A stretch of DNA of 64,000 nt from an uncultured Paracoccaceae bacterium (GCA_947497185.1 CANMFL010000005.1:62001-126000), one strand, 5' to 3'. Counted from the first letter of the stretch, positions 44,531 to 54,260 are shown. Made by a program: numbers and translations. The notes: a model not told the origin generated them from the sequence alone.

Positions 44531-45863
44531 TACCCTTATTAAACAGGCGCAGATTGTCCTCACGATGGATGACGCGTGCGCTGAACTGTCGGATTGCGAC
44601 ATTCTAATATCTGGTGGTGTGATCGCTGCAATTGGTCCAAATCTGATCGCCGACGATGCCACAGTTTTGCATGCCAATGGCTGCGTCGTGACGCCCGGCC
44701 TCGTGAACACGCATCACCATCTTTACCAGACTTTAACGCGGGCAGTGCCGGGCGGGCAGGATGCATTGCTGTTCGGTTGGCTAAAGACGCTCTACCCGAT
44801 TTGGTCGAAATTCGGGCCTGAAGAGATGTTCATCTCGGCGCAGATTGGTCTCGCAGAACTGGCGCTGTCCGGCTGCACGATGACCTCTGATCACTTGTAC
44901 CTGTATCCCAATGGATCGCGTTTGGACGACACCATCGCTGCGGCCCAAGAGGTCGGGATGCGTTTTCATCCGACCCGTGGCGCAATGAGCATTGGGGAAA
45001 GTGCGGGTGGCTTACCGCCTGACCACTTGGTCGAAGATGAGGCTGCGATTCTTAACGATAGTATCCGCGTCATCGACGCGTTTCACGACGCACAGCCTGG
45101 TGCCATGGTTCGTGTCGGCGTTGCACCGTGTTCGCCGTTCTCGGTCAGTCGTGAATTGATGCGCGACGCCGCGATTCTTGCGCGAGACAAAGGTGTCATG
45201 ATGCATACGCATCTGGCAGAAAACGACGAAGACGTTGCTTATTCTCTGGCTCAATTTGGCTGCCGTCCCGGTCAATACGCTGAAGATCTCGGTTGGACCG
45301 GCGATGACGTATGGCATGCACATTGCGTGAAGTTGGACGCGCAAGAGATTGATCTATTTGCGAAAAGTAGAACGGGCGTCGCCCATTGTCCCTGTTCGAA
45401 TTGTCGCCTTGGCTCTGGTATCGCGCCTGTCCGTGCGATGCGCGATGCGGGCGTGCGTGTCGGGTTGGGCGTTGACGGCTCTGCCAGCAATGACGTCGGT
45501 AATCTGATGTCCGAAGCACGCCAGACAATGCTTCTACAGCGGGTAGCAAACGGGGCCGACGCGATGAGCGCGCGTGAAGCGCTTGAGATCGCGACTCGCG
45601 GTGGGGCGCAGGTGCTCGGCCGCGACGATTGCGGTCAAATCGCAGTCGGAAAACGCGCCGATATCGCAATTTGGGACGCAACTGGTGTGGAAAGCGCAGG
45701 GAGTTGGGACCAAGCAGCGCTCGTATTAGCCGGACCAGCGAAAGTACGCGATTTATTCGCCGAAGGCAGGCAAATCGTCGCCGGCGCGAGAATAGTTTCA
45801 TTTTGCCTTAATGAAGCCATCGTAAAACAGAATAAGTTAGCGCGGAAGCTAGCGGAACTCTGA
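44523..45863 (+). CDS. 8-oxoguanine deaminase, amidohydrolase family
   Basis: 446-aa cytosolic zinc amidohydrolase of the 8-oxoguanine deaminase/ hydroxydechloroatrazine hydrolase group. Metal and catalytic motifs are GLVNTHHHLYQTLTRAVPG, HTHLAENDEDVAY, HAHCVKL and GLGVDGSASND. The NTHHHL and PGGQDALLFGWL segments are typical of 8-oxoguanine deaminases, which convert the oxidised base to urate. ATG at 44523 is coupled to the preceding phosphatase gene. Guanine deaminase is encoded 0.5 kb away on the other strand. Confidence 0.85.
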   Translation: MTDTLIKQAQIVLTMDDACAELSDCDILISGGVIAAIGPNLIADDATVLHANGCVVTPGLVNTHHHLYQTLTRAVPGGQDALLFGWLKTLYPIWSKFGPEEMFISAQIGLAELALSGCTMTSDHLYLYPNGSRLDDTIAAAQEVGMRFHPTRGAMSIGESAGGLPPDHLVEDEAAILNDSIRVIDAFHDAQPGAMVRVGVAPCSPFSVSRELMRDAAILARDKGVMMHTHLAENDEDVAYSLAQFGCRPGQYAEDLGWTGDDVWHAHCVKLDAQEIDLFAKSRTGVAHCPCSNCRLGSGIAPVRAMRDAGVRVGLGVDGSASNDVGNLMSEARQTMLLQRVANGADAMSAREALEIATRGGAQVLGRDDCGQIAVGKRADIAIWDATGVESAGSWDQAALVLAGPAKVRDLFAEGRQIVAGARIVSFCLNEAIVKQNKLARKLAEL

Positions 45864-45879
45864 CTTACAAGGCCGAATT

Positions 45880-46371
45880 ATGCGCATTTTGATGATGGTG
45901 GGGCTTTGCGCCTCTTTGATGGGCTGCATCGTAGTCCCAATCCCTGTGACTGTATCGTCAGGATCATTCCGGCCAAACGAGGCACCGTTGCCCGCAACCT
46001 CGCCTGCAATTCAAAAATTCGACAGACAGTTCGCAGCCTTGCGCCGTGAAAAAGGTCTAGCACCGTTGCAGTCGAATTCTGGTCTGGATGCCGTTGCGCA
46101 GTCACACAGCGCGGACATGCTAGCCCACGGATACATCGCGCATGAGGATCGCAATGGGCAGCGGGCCCAAGCACGTGTGCGTCGTGCGGGCGTCACGCGA
46201 TGCGGTGTTGGCGAGAATATTGCAAAAGGGCAGGGCAGCGTCGAAGAGGTCATCGCGGCTTGGATGTCGTCGTCTGGCCACCGCCGCAATATGCTCAAAA
46301 GCGACTATGCGAGCTACGGCATTGGCCGCGTCGAAGATTATTGGACAATCGTTTTTGCGTTGTCGTGTTAA
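45880..46371 (+). CDS. CAP-domain (SCP/PR-1) lipoprotein
   Basis: 163-aa exported protein. The lipoprotein signal ends in LMGC, and the CAP domain follows: LDAVAQSHSADMLAHGYIAHEDRNGQRAQARVRRAGVTRCGVGENIA, then EVIAAWMSSSGHRRNMLKSDYASYGIGR. The His-Glu-His pattern of the CAP cavity (HSADM, GENIA, SGHRRNM) is intact. Function of bacterial CAP lipoproteins is unsettled. It overlaps the guanine deaminase 3' end by 4 bases. Confidence 0.85.
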   Translation: MRILMMVGLCASLMGCIVVPIPVTVSSGSFRPNEAPLPATSPAIQKFDRQFAALRREKGLAPLQSNSGLDAVAQSHSADMLAHGYIAHEDRNGQRAQARVRRAGVTRCGVGENIAKGQGSVEEVIAAWMSSSGHRRNMLKSDYASYGIGRVEDYWTIVFALSC

Positions 46372-47657
46372 ACGACGCGCTGACCTGCAACCCAAACATC
46401 TTTAATTGCGCGGTCATCACCCATCATGATGGTCGGAAATAGCTGATCCCAAAAGTTTTCTGCGGATCGAGTGCGCTGTGCGATCGCTGGTGTCGCCGCG
46501 AGGTCTAGCACGGTGATATCCGCCATCGCCCCTGCGCCAAGATGGCCGATTTGCCCCTGCTGATGCAAAGTGGCTGCTGATCCTTCAGTCGCCAGCCACA
46601 TCAATTGCGCCGCATGTAGAACGTCTCCGCGCAGCTGGCCGATTTCGTAGGCCGCGGCCATCGTGCGCAGCATCGAGAATGACGACCCACCGCCGGTATC
46701 CGTCGCCAAACCCATCGCAACGCCAGCACGCGCAAGCCCAAGAACATCACACATACCCGAACCAATAAACGTGTTCGACGTTGGGCAATGAACGACCCCG
46801 GCACCCACTTCTGCCAGCCGCGAAATCTCGCGCGGTTCAAGGTGTATCGCATGCCCGTACAGCCCCTTAGCCCCCAATAAACCATGCGCTTCGTAGGTGT
46901 CCAAGTAATCGCGAGACGACGGATACAAATCCTTCACCCATGCAATTTCGGGATGCTGTTCACTGAGGTGCGTTTGCATCAAGCAATCTGGATTTTCAGC
47001 CCACAAAGCCCCCAGCGCACTGAGTTGTTCCGGCGTGGATGTTGGCGAGAATCGCGGTGTAATCGCATAGGCCGCACGCCCGTTACCGTGCCATTTTTCG
47101 AGCAATGTTTTGCTCTCGTCATAGGCCGTCTGGGCCGTATCAGCCAACGTATCCGGCGCATTCCGATCCATACAGGTCTTGCCTGCAACGACGGCCATAT
47201 TGCGCTGGGCGGCGGCCGTAAAAAACGCGTCAACGCTTTCGGGATGGATGGTGCAAAAGCTGGTCAGCGTGGTCGTGCCATGCGCCAACGCCAGATCAAG
47301 TGTATCGGCGGCGACGGCATCGGCATAAGCGCGATCACCGAACTTGGATTCTTCGGGGAAGGTATAGGTGTTTAGCCAGTCAATCAGCTGCTTGCCCCAA
47401 CTCGCGATCATCCGCGTTTGTGGGTAATGCATATGCGCATCGACAAACCCTGCATGGATCAACCCATCGCCATAATCGACGATTTTGGCTTGCGGATGCG
47501 CGCGCTTTAACGTGTCAGTGTCACCCACCGCCAGAATGCGCGACCCTTCGATAAGTACCGCGCCGCGACTATTGTGGTGCGTCACGTCCTGCCAATCCGA
47601 AAGCAAAGGATTGCCAGAAAAATGAAGCGTTTGACCGAGAAGAAGATGTTGTTCCAT
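46368..47657 (-). CDS. guaD: Guanine deaminase
   Basis: 429-aa amidohydrolase converting guanine to xanthine. GuaD motifs are GFVDAHMHYPQTRMIASWG (HxH zinc pair and PQT), GTTTLTSFCTIHPESVDAFF, MQTHLSEQHPEIAWV, GHAIHLEPREI, VVHCPTSNTFIGSG and MGLATDTGGGSSFSML. Start ATG at 47657. It is transcribed opposite to the CAP gene. With the 8-oxoguanine deaminase, it makes the locus a purine base salvage/degradation spot. Confidence 0.9.
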   Translation of the reverse strand: MEQHLLLGQTLHFSGNPLLSDWQDVTHHNSRGAVLIEGSRILAVGDTDTLKRAHPQAKIVDYGDGLIHAGFVDAHMHYPQTRMIASWGKQLIDWLNTYTFPEESKFGDRAYADAVAADTLDLALAHGTTTLTSFCTIHPESVDAFFTAAAQRNMAVVAGKTCMDRNAPDTLADTAQTAYDESKTLLEKWHGNGRAAYAITPRFSPTSTPEQLSALGALWAENPDCLMQTHLSEQHPEIAWVKDLYPSSRDYLDTYEAHGLLGAKGLYGHAIHLEPREISRLAEVGAGVVHCPTSNTFIGSGMCDVLGLARAGVAMGLATDTGGGSSFSMLRTMAAAYEIGQLRGDVLHAAQLMWLATEGSAATLHQQGQIGHLGAGAMADITVLDLAATPAIAQRTRSAENFWDQLFPTIMMGDDRAIKDVWVAGQRVV

Positions 47658-47756
47658 GTGACAGACTTACGTGCGAATTCCAGCTACGTAAATCCGTGAA
47701 ACCCATTGTGAACAAGTTGCATTCCACTATGTTACTGCGAATTGCAGGAGGTGGGC

Positions 47757-49142
47757 ATGACAGACTCCAACCAGATTTCTCTCGGCGCTGAAGACGAAGC
47801 ATTCGGCATCAACGACAGGTTTGTTGATGAGGTGCTTGAGGCCGTCGAGAACGGCGATTCAGCAGCGCTAAGTACGATGTTCGACGCGGTTCACCCCGCT
47901 GACATCGCCCACCTTCTCGAAGTGATCGATGGCCGTAGCCGCAAAGAGTTGCTTTCGCTTTGGAAAGGCGGACTTGACGGCGAAGTCCTATCTGAACTCG
48001 ACGAAAACCTGCGCGAAGAGGTCATTCACAGCCTCGCGCCATCCGAACTTGTCGACGCTGTGCGCGAACTCGACAGTGATGACGTCGTCAATCTGGTCGA
48101 AGATCTCGGGTCCGAGCAGCAAGAAGCTGTCCTCGATGCGCTGGATGCGACCGACCGAGTGGCCGTTGAAAAGGCGCTGGCCTATCCAGAAGAATCCGCT
48201 GGTCGGCATATGCAGGTCGAGTTGGTCCGTGCGCCGCAGCACTGGACCGTGGGCGAGGCGATAGATTTCTTGCGGTCTGACGATAACACGTTGCCTGACC
48301 AGTTTTACCATCTGATCCTTGTAGATCCGCGCATGAAAGCAGTGGGTTACGTGACGCTGGGACGCATTCTGTCCACACGTCGCGATGTGCCACTGAATGA
48401 CATTAGCGAAGACAGCTTTCGCACCTTTAACGTGAACCAAGACGTCGAAGAGGTCGCGAACGCGATTAACCACTATCACATGATCACCGCACCAGTCGTC
48501 GACGATGACGACCGGATCGTGGGTGTCATCACAATTGACGACGCGATGGCCTTTATCGAAGAAGAAGCCGAAGAAGATTTGATGCGTCTTGCGGGTGTCG
48601 GCGAAGGTAGCCTATCTGACAAGGTCGTTGATACCACACGGCAGCGGTTTCCGTGGCTCGCGGTCAATCTCGTAACTGCGATCTGCGCGTCTCTCGTGAT
48701 CTCGATGTTTGAAAGCACGATCGCAGAGCTGGTCGCCCTCGCTGTGTTAATGCCAATTGTCGCCTCTATGGGCGGGAATGCTGGCACGCAGTCATTGACC
48801 GTTGCCGTACGTGCGCTTGCGACTCGCGATTTGACCAGCTCTAACGTGTGGCGCGTCATTCGACGCGAGGCACTTGTTGGCTTGATCAATGGTGCGATAT
48901 TTGCGGTTGTCATGGGCGTGATCGGTGCGGTCTGGTTCGGCCAACCTATGCTGGGTGTCGTGATTGCTGTTGCGATGGTCATTAACCTTGTGGTTGCCGG
49001 GCTTGCCGGAACGATGGTGCCTGTTGTGCTAGAAAAAATCGGGGTCGATCCGGCATTGGCGTCTGGGGCCTTTGTGACGACCGTGACCGATGTGGTTGGT
49101 TTCTTTGCGTTTCTCGGCTTGGCCGCGGCGTGGTTGCTGTAG
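47757..49142 (+). CDS. mgtE: MgtE family magnesium transporter
   Basis: 461-aa Mg2+ channel. A cytoplasmic N domain (DIAHLLEVIDGRSRKELLSL) is followed by two CBS domains (VTLGRILSTRRDVPLNDI and VGVITIDDAMAFIEEEAEED) that gate the pore, then five membrane helices with GGNAGTQSLTVAVRALATRDL, a diagnostic MgtE segment. ATG at 47757 follows AGGAGGTG. Its stop overlaps the 5-formyl-THF cyclo-ligase start by one base (TAGTG). Confidence 0.94.
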   Translation: MTDSNQISLGAEDEAFGINDRFVDEVLEAVENGDSAALSTMFDAVHPADIAHLLEVIDGRSRKELLSLWKGGLDGEVLSELDENLREEVIHSLAPSELVDAVRELDSDDVVNLVEDLGSEQQEAVLDALDATDRVAVEKALAYPEESAGRHMQVELVRAPQHWTVGEAIDFLRSDDNTLPDQFYHLILVDPRMKAVGYVTLGRILSTRRDVPLNDISEDSFRTFNVNQDVEEVANAINHYHMITAPVVDDDDRIVGVITIDDAMAFIEEEAEEDLMRLAGVGEGSLSDKVVDTTRQRFPWLAVNLVTAICASLVISMFESTIAELVALAVLMPIVASMGGNAGTQSLTVAVRALATRDLTSSNVWRVIRREALVGLINGAIFAVVMGVIGAVWFGQPMLGVVIAVAMVINLVVAGLAGTMVPVVLEKIGVDPALASGAFVTTVTDVVGFFAFLGLAAAWLL

Positions 49143-49699
49143 TGGGTTTGGCCGCGATCAAAACTGCGGCGCGCAATGCCGCATTCGCACGGCGCAAGCA
49201 AGCGCACGAACGCGGGCAGGGGACAGCGGGTTATTTATCTGAAGTTCTGGCCGGATATCGCGGCGTTTCAGTCGCTGGGTATATGGCGATGCGATCCGAA
49301 ATCGATCCAACGGCTGCGATGGCCGAATCTGCGGCGCATGGCGAGGTCGGCGTGCCTGTGATTATCGGCGCTGGGCAGCCGCTTAAATTCCGGCAGTGGA
49401 TGCCTGATAGCGTCATGGTTTCCGGTGAATTCGGTGCGAATATCCCTGAAGCGGGCGCATGGATGACGCCAGAAATCGTGATCGTGCCGCTTGTTGCGTT
49501 TGACCGCAAGGGCGGGCGTTTGGGCTATGGCGGGGGGTTCTATGACCGCACGCTTGAGCAACTTAGGGCTATTCGCCCAACGCTTGCCATTGGCTTTGCC
49601 TATGCGGATCAAGAGGCGGAAAATTTGCCGTTAGAACTAACGGATCAACCACTTGATTTGATCGTCACCGAATACGGTGTTATCCAACCAGCGCCCTAA
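49142..49699 (+). CDS. 5-formyltetrahydrofolate cyclo-ligase
   Basis: 185-aa folate enzyme that turns 5-formyl-THF into 5,10-methenyl-THF with ATP. The start is GTG at 49142, coupled to the mgtE stop; the upstream TTG at 49130 lies inside mgtE. It shows VIVPLVAFDRKGGRLGYGGGFYDRTLEQL, the family's glycine-rich phosphate and folate loop, and ends with YGVIQP. A twin palindrome follows its stop. Confidence 0.9.
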   Translation: MGLAAIKTAARNAAFARRKQAHERGQGTAGYLSEVLAGYRGVSVAGYMAMRSEIDPTAAMAESAAHGEVGVPVIIGAGQPLKFRQWMPDSVMVSGEFGANIPEAGAWMTPEIVIVPLVAFDRKGGRLGYGGGFYDRTLEQLRAIRPTLAIGFAYADQEAENLPLELTDQPLDLIVTEYGVIQPAP

Positions 49700-49703
49700 A
49701 CAC

Positions 49704-49745
49704 CGATTTTTCGCGAAAAATCGTACGAATTTTCTAGAAAATTCG
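49704..49745. repeat. Two tandem perfect 20-bp palindromes after the cyclo-ligase gene
   Basis: CGATTTTTCGCGAAAAATCG (49704-49723), the dinucleotide TA, then CGAATTTTCTAGAAAATTCG (49726-49745). Each is exactly self-complementary, and their outer parts resemble each other. They start 5 bases after the stop codon and end 25 bases before the YmdB gene. They could be a bidirectional terminator pair or copies of a dispersed AT-rich palindromic repeat. Confidence 0.75.
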
Positions 49746-49769
49746 ATCTCCGCCCCATAAGGACGTGTT

Positions 49770-50585
49770 ATGAAAATACTCTTTCTTGGCGACGTCATGG
49801 GACGCGCGGGCCGTGCGGCCATCACCGAACATCTACCACGTTTGCGCACCGAATGGGCGCTGGATTTTGTTGTCGTGAATGGCGAAAATGCAACCTCTGG
49901 CATGGGCCTGTCCGGACCACATGCGGACCTGATCTTTGCTGCAGGCGCTGATGTCGTGACCTTGGGCGATCATGCCTTCGATCAAAAAGACATGCTTACC
50001 TATATCGACAAAGAACCGCGCATGATCCGGCCTTTGAACTTTTCGAAGAACGCACCGGGCATTGGCGCGCGTGTGTTCGAGGCAACGCGCGGACGCAAGG
50101 TTCTGGTCACGCAGGTTTTGGGCCAAGTGTTCATGAAGCGTCCCTTCGACGACCCATTCTCCGCACTTGATGCGGTCTTGCGGCAATATCCCATCGGCGG
50201 ACAGGTGCAGGCCAGCCTTGTTGATATCCACTGCGAAGCAACGTCAGAGAAAATGGCCACCGGACATTTTTGCGACGGTCGGGCCAGTATTGTCGTCGGT
50301 ACGCACACGCATGTTCCAACCAGCGATGCGATGATCCTGCCGCGCGGCACGGCGTATCTGTCGGACGCGGGCATGTGCGGCGATTATAATTCCGTCATTG
50401 GCATGGAAAAAGAAGAACCTCTGCGCCGTTTCATCACTGGAATGCCCAAAGCGCGATTCACCCCCGCTGCTGGCGATGCCACGCTGAGCGGATTTTATGT
50501 TGAAACCGATGATCTCACTGGCAAGGCTACGCGTATCGAGATGGTGCGTCAGGGTGGCAGACTCACGCAAGCTGGACCACTCTGA
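49770..50585 (+). CDS. YmdB-family metallophosphoesterase
   Basis: 271-aa cytoplasmic dinuclear phosphodiesterase. Motifs: FLGDVMGRAGR, FVVVNGENATSGMGL, VTLGDHAFDQKDM, DIHCEATSEKMA and VVGTHTHVPTSDAMILP, in the order of the TIGR00282 family that in Bacillus hydrolyses 2',3'- or 3',5'-cyclic AMP and shapes development. It is a single gene, 70 bases after the cyclo-ligase. The physiological role in proteobacteria is not established. Confidence 0.88.
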   Translation: MKILFLGDVMGRAGRAAITEHLPRLRTEWALDFVVVNGENATSGMGLSGPHADLIFAAGADVVTLGDHAFDQKDMLTYIDKEPRMIRPLNFSKNAPGIGARVFEATRGRKVLVTQVLGQVFMKRPFDDPFSALDAVLRQYPIGGQVQASLVDIHCEATSEKMATGHFCDGRASIVVGTHTHVPTSDAMILPRGTAYLSDAGMCGDYNSVIGMEKEEPLRRFITGMPKARFTPAAGDATLSGFYVETDDLTGKATRIEMVRQGGRLTQAGPL

Positions 50586-50642
50586 CCGCTTGCAAGCCAG
50601 CCCACAAAGCGCAACAGTAACATGCGGCTATAGGGCAAACGA

Positions 50643-52424
50643 ATGAACGATTTTTCTTTTTTCTCCGACACGCAGGCGGCACTGTTGACGCTTGCGGTAG
50701 TTGTCGGAATGTTTGGTATGTTCCTCAAGGAAATCTACCCTACCGAAGTTGTGGCGATGATCGGGGTCTCGATCCTGCTGATTGCCGGCGTCTTGCCCTA
50801 CTCAGAGGCGGTCGCGGCGCTTTCAAATCCGGCTCCTTGGACTATCGCTGCGATGTTTATCATCGTAGGCGCGTTGGTGCGGACGGGGGCGCTGAATGCC
50901 TTGACTGAAATCGCCGAACGACAAGCCAAGATCAATCCCGCACGCGCCATCGGCGGGTCGCTGATCTTTGTCGCGTTTGCGAGCGCGATTATGAACAACA
51001 CGCCGCTAGTCGTCGTGATGATCCCCGTCTTTATTCAGCTTGCGCGTACGTTAGGGACATCGGCGTCTAAGTTACTGATCCCGCTGAGCTATGCCGCGAT
51101 TGTCGGCGGTACGATGACGCTGCTCGGGACATCGACAAACCTGCTGGTCGACGGTGTAGCGCGGTCCTCTGGTATGGAGCCATTCAGCATTCTGGAAATC
51201 ACACCTATTGGCCTTGTCGTGGTGGGGTGGACGTTCATGTACCTTTATTTTGCGGGACCAAGGTTGTTGCCTGACCGCGCATCCATGGGGCAGATGCTAT
51301 CGGACAGATCGAAAATGCGGTTCTTTTCCGAAGCTGTGATTCCGCCAGACAGTAACCTGATCGGTCGGCAGGCGACGGACGTAAAATTGTTTCAGCGGGA
51401 CGGTGTGCGCTTGATTGATATCGTGCGCGGTGACGCATCGCTTCGGCGCAATATGGATGCGGTAGAGTTGCAGGTCGGGGACCGCGTAGTTCTGCGGACG
51501 GCGATGTCCGAATTGCTGTCCTTGCAGGCGACTAAAGACCTGCGGCGCGTCGATCAGATTTCTGCCGTTGAAACCACAACTGTCGAAGTTCTAATCACGC
51601 CGAACTGTCGCATGATTGGGCGCACCTTGGCGTCCTTGCGGCTACGGCGTCGCTATGCGGTTTATACGCTCGCGGTGCATCGCCGTGACGCGAATATTAA
51701 CCGCCAAATTGATGAAATCGTTGTCAAAGTCGGCGACACGCTGCTGCTCGAAGGATCACCAGAAGACATTCAACGTCTGTCTGACGACATGAACCTAGGC
51801 GATGTCTCAAAACCATCGGCACGGGCATACCGTCGCGAGAAATCTTGGATCGCGATGGCGGTTATCCTCGGCGTTGTTGTGCTTGCTGCGTTGAATGTCG
51901 CGCCGATCTTATTGCTCGCAATACTGGGCGTCACGGTGGTGCTCATGACCGGCTGCATCGACGCGGACGAGGCGTTTTCCTACATTGATGGCCGTCTCTT
52001 GGCGTTGATTTTCGCGATGCTTGGCGTTGGTGCGGCTTTGCAATCGTCCGGCGCCGTAGCGCTCGTCGCGGATACCTTGTCGCCTGTCATGCTGACATTG
52101 CCACCGTTTTTTGTGGTGCTCTCGGTCTACTTGCTGTCCAGTATTCTGACGGAATTGGTCAGTAACAACGCGGTTGCCGTTGTCATGACGCCGATTGCGA
52201 TCGGCTTGGGCTCTGCGCTGGGCGTTGATCCGCGCCCGCTTGTGGTGGCTGTGATGGTGGCCGCATCGGCAAGCTTTGCAACGCCTATCGGCTATCAGAC
52301 GAACACGCTTGTTTATGGACCCGGAGGCTACAAATTCAGCGATTTCCTAAAGTTCGGGGTGCCGTTGAACCTGTCGCTTGCGCCAATCGTTTCGTTCGTC
52401 ATTCCGTTCATTTGGCCGCTTTAA
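50643..52424 (+). CDS. SLC13-family permease with two TrkA-C (RCK-C) domains
   Basis: 593-aa sodium-anion symporter-like permease. Membrane helices at both ends carry the paired substrate signatures SAIMNNTPLVVVMIP with GTSTNLLVDG, and SNNAVAVVMTP with GYQTNTLVYGPGGYKF. Between them (about residues 210-390) lie two soluble TrkA-C domains (e.g. SNLIGRQATDVKLFQRDGVRLIDI and NCRMIGRTLASLRLRRRYAV). The layout matches bacterial dicarboxylate/sulfate-type permeases, with the substrate uncertain. Single gene. Confidence 0.88.
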   Translation: MNDFSFFSDTQAALLTLAVVVGMFGMFLKEIYPTEVVAMIGVSILLIAGVLPYSEAVAALSNPAPWTIAAMFIIVGALVRTGALNALTEIAERQAKINPARAIGGSLIFVAFASAIMNNTPLVVVMIPVFIQLARTLGTSASKLLIPLSYAAIVGGTMTLLGTSTNLLVDGVARSSGMEPFSILEITPIGLVVVGWTFMYLYFAGPRLLPDRASMGQMLSDRSKMRFFSEAVIPPDSNLIGRQATDVKLFQRDGVRLIDIVRGDASLRRNMDAVELQVGDRVVLRTAMSELLSLQATKDLRRVDQISAVETTTVEVLITPNCRMIGRTLASLRLRRRYAVYTLAVHRRDANINRQIDEIVVKVGDTLLLEGSPEDIQRLSDDMNLGDVSKPSARAYRREKSWIAMAVILGVVVLAALNVAPILLLAILGVTVVLMTGCIDADEAFSYIDGRLLALIFAMLGVGAALQSSGAVALVADTLSPVMLTLPPFFVVLSVYLLSSILTELVSNNAVAVVMTPIAIGLGSALGVDPRPLVVAVMVAASASFATPIGYQTNTLVYGPGGYKFSDFLKFGVPLNLSLAPIVSFVIPFIWPL

Positions 52425-52517
52425 CAGCCAATCGACATTGCAACGCCCCGCAACGATGCCGTATAGAGACGCAGATTTATTGCATTCAGCCGACACCTAA
52501 GACAAAGGGGATTTCCC

Positions 52518-53267
52518 ATGGCAGGCCACTCAAAATGGGCGAATATTCAGCACCGCAAGGGGCGTCAGGATAAAATCCGAGCCAAGGTGTTTTCGAAGAT
52601 GAGTAAAGAAATCACCGTGGCCGCCAAGATGGGCGACCCTGATCCGGACAAAAACCCGCGTCTACGGATGGCCGTGAAAGAGGCGAAATCGGTGTCCGTG
52701 CCAAAAGACGTGATTGATCGTGCGATCAACAAGGCGACTGGCGGCGACGCCGAAAATTACGACGAAATCCGCTACGAAGGGTACGGCCCGAACGGGGTAG
52801 CCGTGATCGTCGAGGCGATGACCGACAACCGCAACCGCACCGCATCTACTGTGCGCTCGACGTTTACGAAAAACGGCGGAAACTTGGGCGAAACGGGCTC
52901 TGTTGGCTTCATGTTCGACCGCAAAGGCATGGTGTCCTATCCGGCCACTGTTGGCGACGCTGACACGGTTATGATGGCAGCACTCGAAGCCGGCGCAGAA
53001 GACGTCGAAAGCGATGAAGAAGGCCACGTCATCTACACTGGCGACACAGATTTGCACGAAGTCTCGAATGCGCTCGAAGCCGAATTGGGCGAAAGCGAAA
53101 GCTCGAAATTGATCTGGAAGCCGAATATCCAGACTGATTTGGATCTGGAAAGCTTGATCAAACTGATGAAGCTTGTTGACGCGCTCGAAGACGATGACGA
53201 CGTGCAGTCGGTCACAACTAACTTTGAAGCGACCGACGAAGTTATGGCCGCATTCGCCGAAAACTAA
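52518..53267 (+). CDS. yebC: YebC/PmpR/TACO1 family protein
   Basis: 249-aa protein with start [27 protein letters not shown] and the three-domain TACO1 layout: [30 protein letters not shown], then [17 protein letters not shown]. Members act as translation factors for proline-rich stretches and as DNA-binding regulators. Normally next to ruvC, but here a DMT gene follows after a terminator. Confidence 0.95.
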   Translation: MAGHSKWANIQHRKGRQDKIRAKVFSKMSKEITVAAKMGDPDPDKNPRLRMAVKEAKSVSVPKDVIDRAINKATGGDAENYDEIRYEGYGPNGVAVIVEAMTDNRNRTASTVRSTFTKNGGNLGETGSVGFMFDRKGMVSYPATVGDADTVMMAALEAGAEDVESDEEGHVIYTGDTDLHEVSNALEAELGESESSKLIWKPNIQTDLDLESLIKLMKLVDALEDDDDVQSVTTNFEATDEVMAAFAEN

Positions 53268-53304
53268 AGCAGGGCTGAAAGCCAAATCGAACTGATAGTT
53301 ACTT

Positions 53305-53340
53305 CAAGAGCGCGTCAGCATTGACGCGCTCTTGTTATTT
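53305..53340 (+). terminator. Rho-independent terminator of yebC
   Basis: A perfect 13-bp stem, CAAGAGCGCGTCA (53305-53317) and TGACGCGCTCTTG (53322-53334), loop GCAT, followed by TTATTT. It begins 38 bases after the yebC stop. Confidence 0.9.
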
Positions 53341-53366
53341 CTGGGACGACCTGTCACCGCTTCCCC

Positions 53367-54260
53367 ATGACCAACGCAAGACCAGCAAACGCCATATTTT
53401 GGATGGTCGTCACCGGCCTCAATTTTGTCGCCGTGACCGCCATTGTAAAACACATCGGATCAGCCATGCCCGCAGCGCAGGGCGCGTTCCTGCGGTATGT
53501 GCTCGGTCTGGTTTTTCTGCTGCCGATGATCTGCCCGATCTTGTCAGCGCACCTTACACGGCGTCAGATCAAGCTCTTTGCATGGCGTGGCTTGGTGCAT
53601 ACATTGGCCGTTATTCTGTGGTTTTTCGCGATGGCGCGCATCCCCATCGCTGAAGTGACGGCGATGAATTACTTGTCGCCGATCTACGTTACAATCGGCG
53701 CTGCGGTATTCCTTAAGGAAAAGCTACCACCAAGGCGCATCGCTGCTGTGGTCGTCGCATTGATCGGCGCGTTCATCATTCTGCGGCCTGGTATCAAAGC
53801 GATCGAACCGGGTCACATCGCGATGCTCGGCACCGCCGTGATGTTCGCAGCGGGTTACCTGATCGCAAAACAATTGTCGGGCGAAGTTTCCCCTGTCGTG
53901 ATCGTCGGCATGTTGTCCTTGACTGTGACCATCGGGCTGGCCCCATTTGCCTACGCCGTCTGGGTGACGCCGACGCTTGAACAGCTTGGCTGGCTATTCT
54001 TGGTCGCGTGTTTCGCTACAGCGGGGCACTACGCGATGACGCTGGCCTTTGCCGCCGCACCGCTGACCGTGACGCAACCTGTGACGTTCCTACAATTGGT
54101 CTGGGCTGTTCTGCTGGGTTATTTCGTATTCTCGGAACCAATCGACGGTTGGGTCGTGATCGGCGGTCTGGTGATCATGGCATCTGTCAGTTTTATCACA
54201 TGGCGTGAAGCCGTTGCGCGTCGTTCCGTGACGCCACCGATGGGCGCGACAAAGCTCTAA
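53367..54260 (+). CDS. DMT-superfamily transporter (EamA domain)
   Basis: 297-aa membrane protein with ten predicted helices in two EamA repeats (RGLVHTLAVILWFFAMARIPIAEVTAMNYLSPIYV and its C-terminal equivalent with PVTFLQLVWAVLLGYFVFSEP). These are mostly metabolite exporters. It starts 33 bases after the yebC terminator and ends 107 bases before betI. Substrate unknown. It is not clearly part of the bet operon. Confidence 0.88.
   Translation: MTNARPANAIFWMVVTGLNFVAVTAIVKHIGSAMPAAQGAFLRYVLGLVFLLPMICPILSAHLTRRQIKLFAWRGLVHTLAVILWFFAMARIPIAEVTAMNYLSPIYVTIGAAVFLKEKLPPRRIAAVVVALIGAFIILRPGIKAIEPGHIAMLGTAVMFAAGYLIAKQLSGEVSPVVIVGMLSLTVTIGLAPFAYAVWVTPTLEQLGWLFLVACFATAGHYAMTLAFAAAPLTVTQPVTFLQLVWAVLLGYFVFSEPIDGWVVIGGLVIMASVSFITWREAVARRSVTPPMGATKL

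Noticed and set aside
45196..45801. A 201-codon minus-strand ORF in the 8-oxoguanine deaminase gene
   Set aside because: Arginine-rich antisense shadow of a conserved enzyme.
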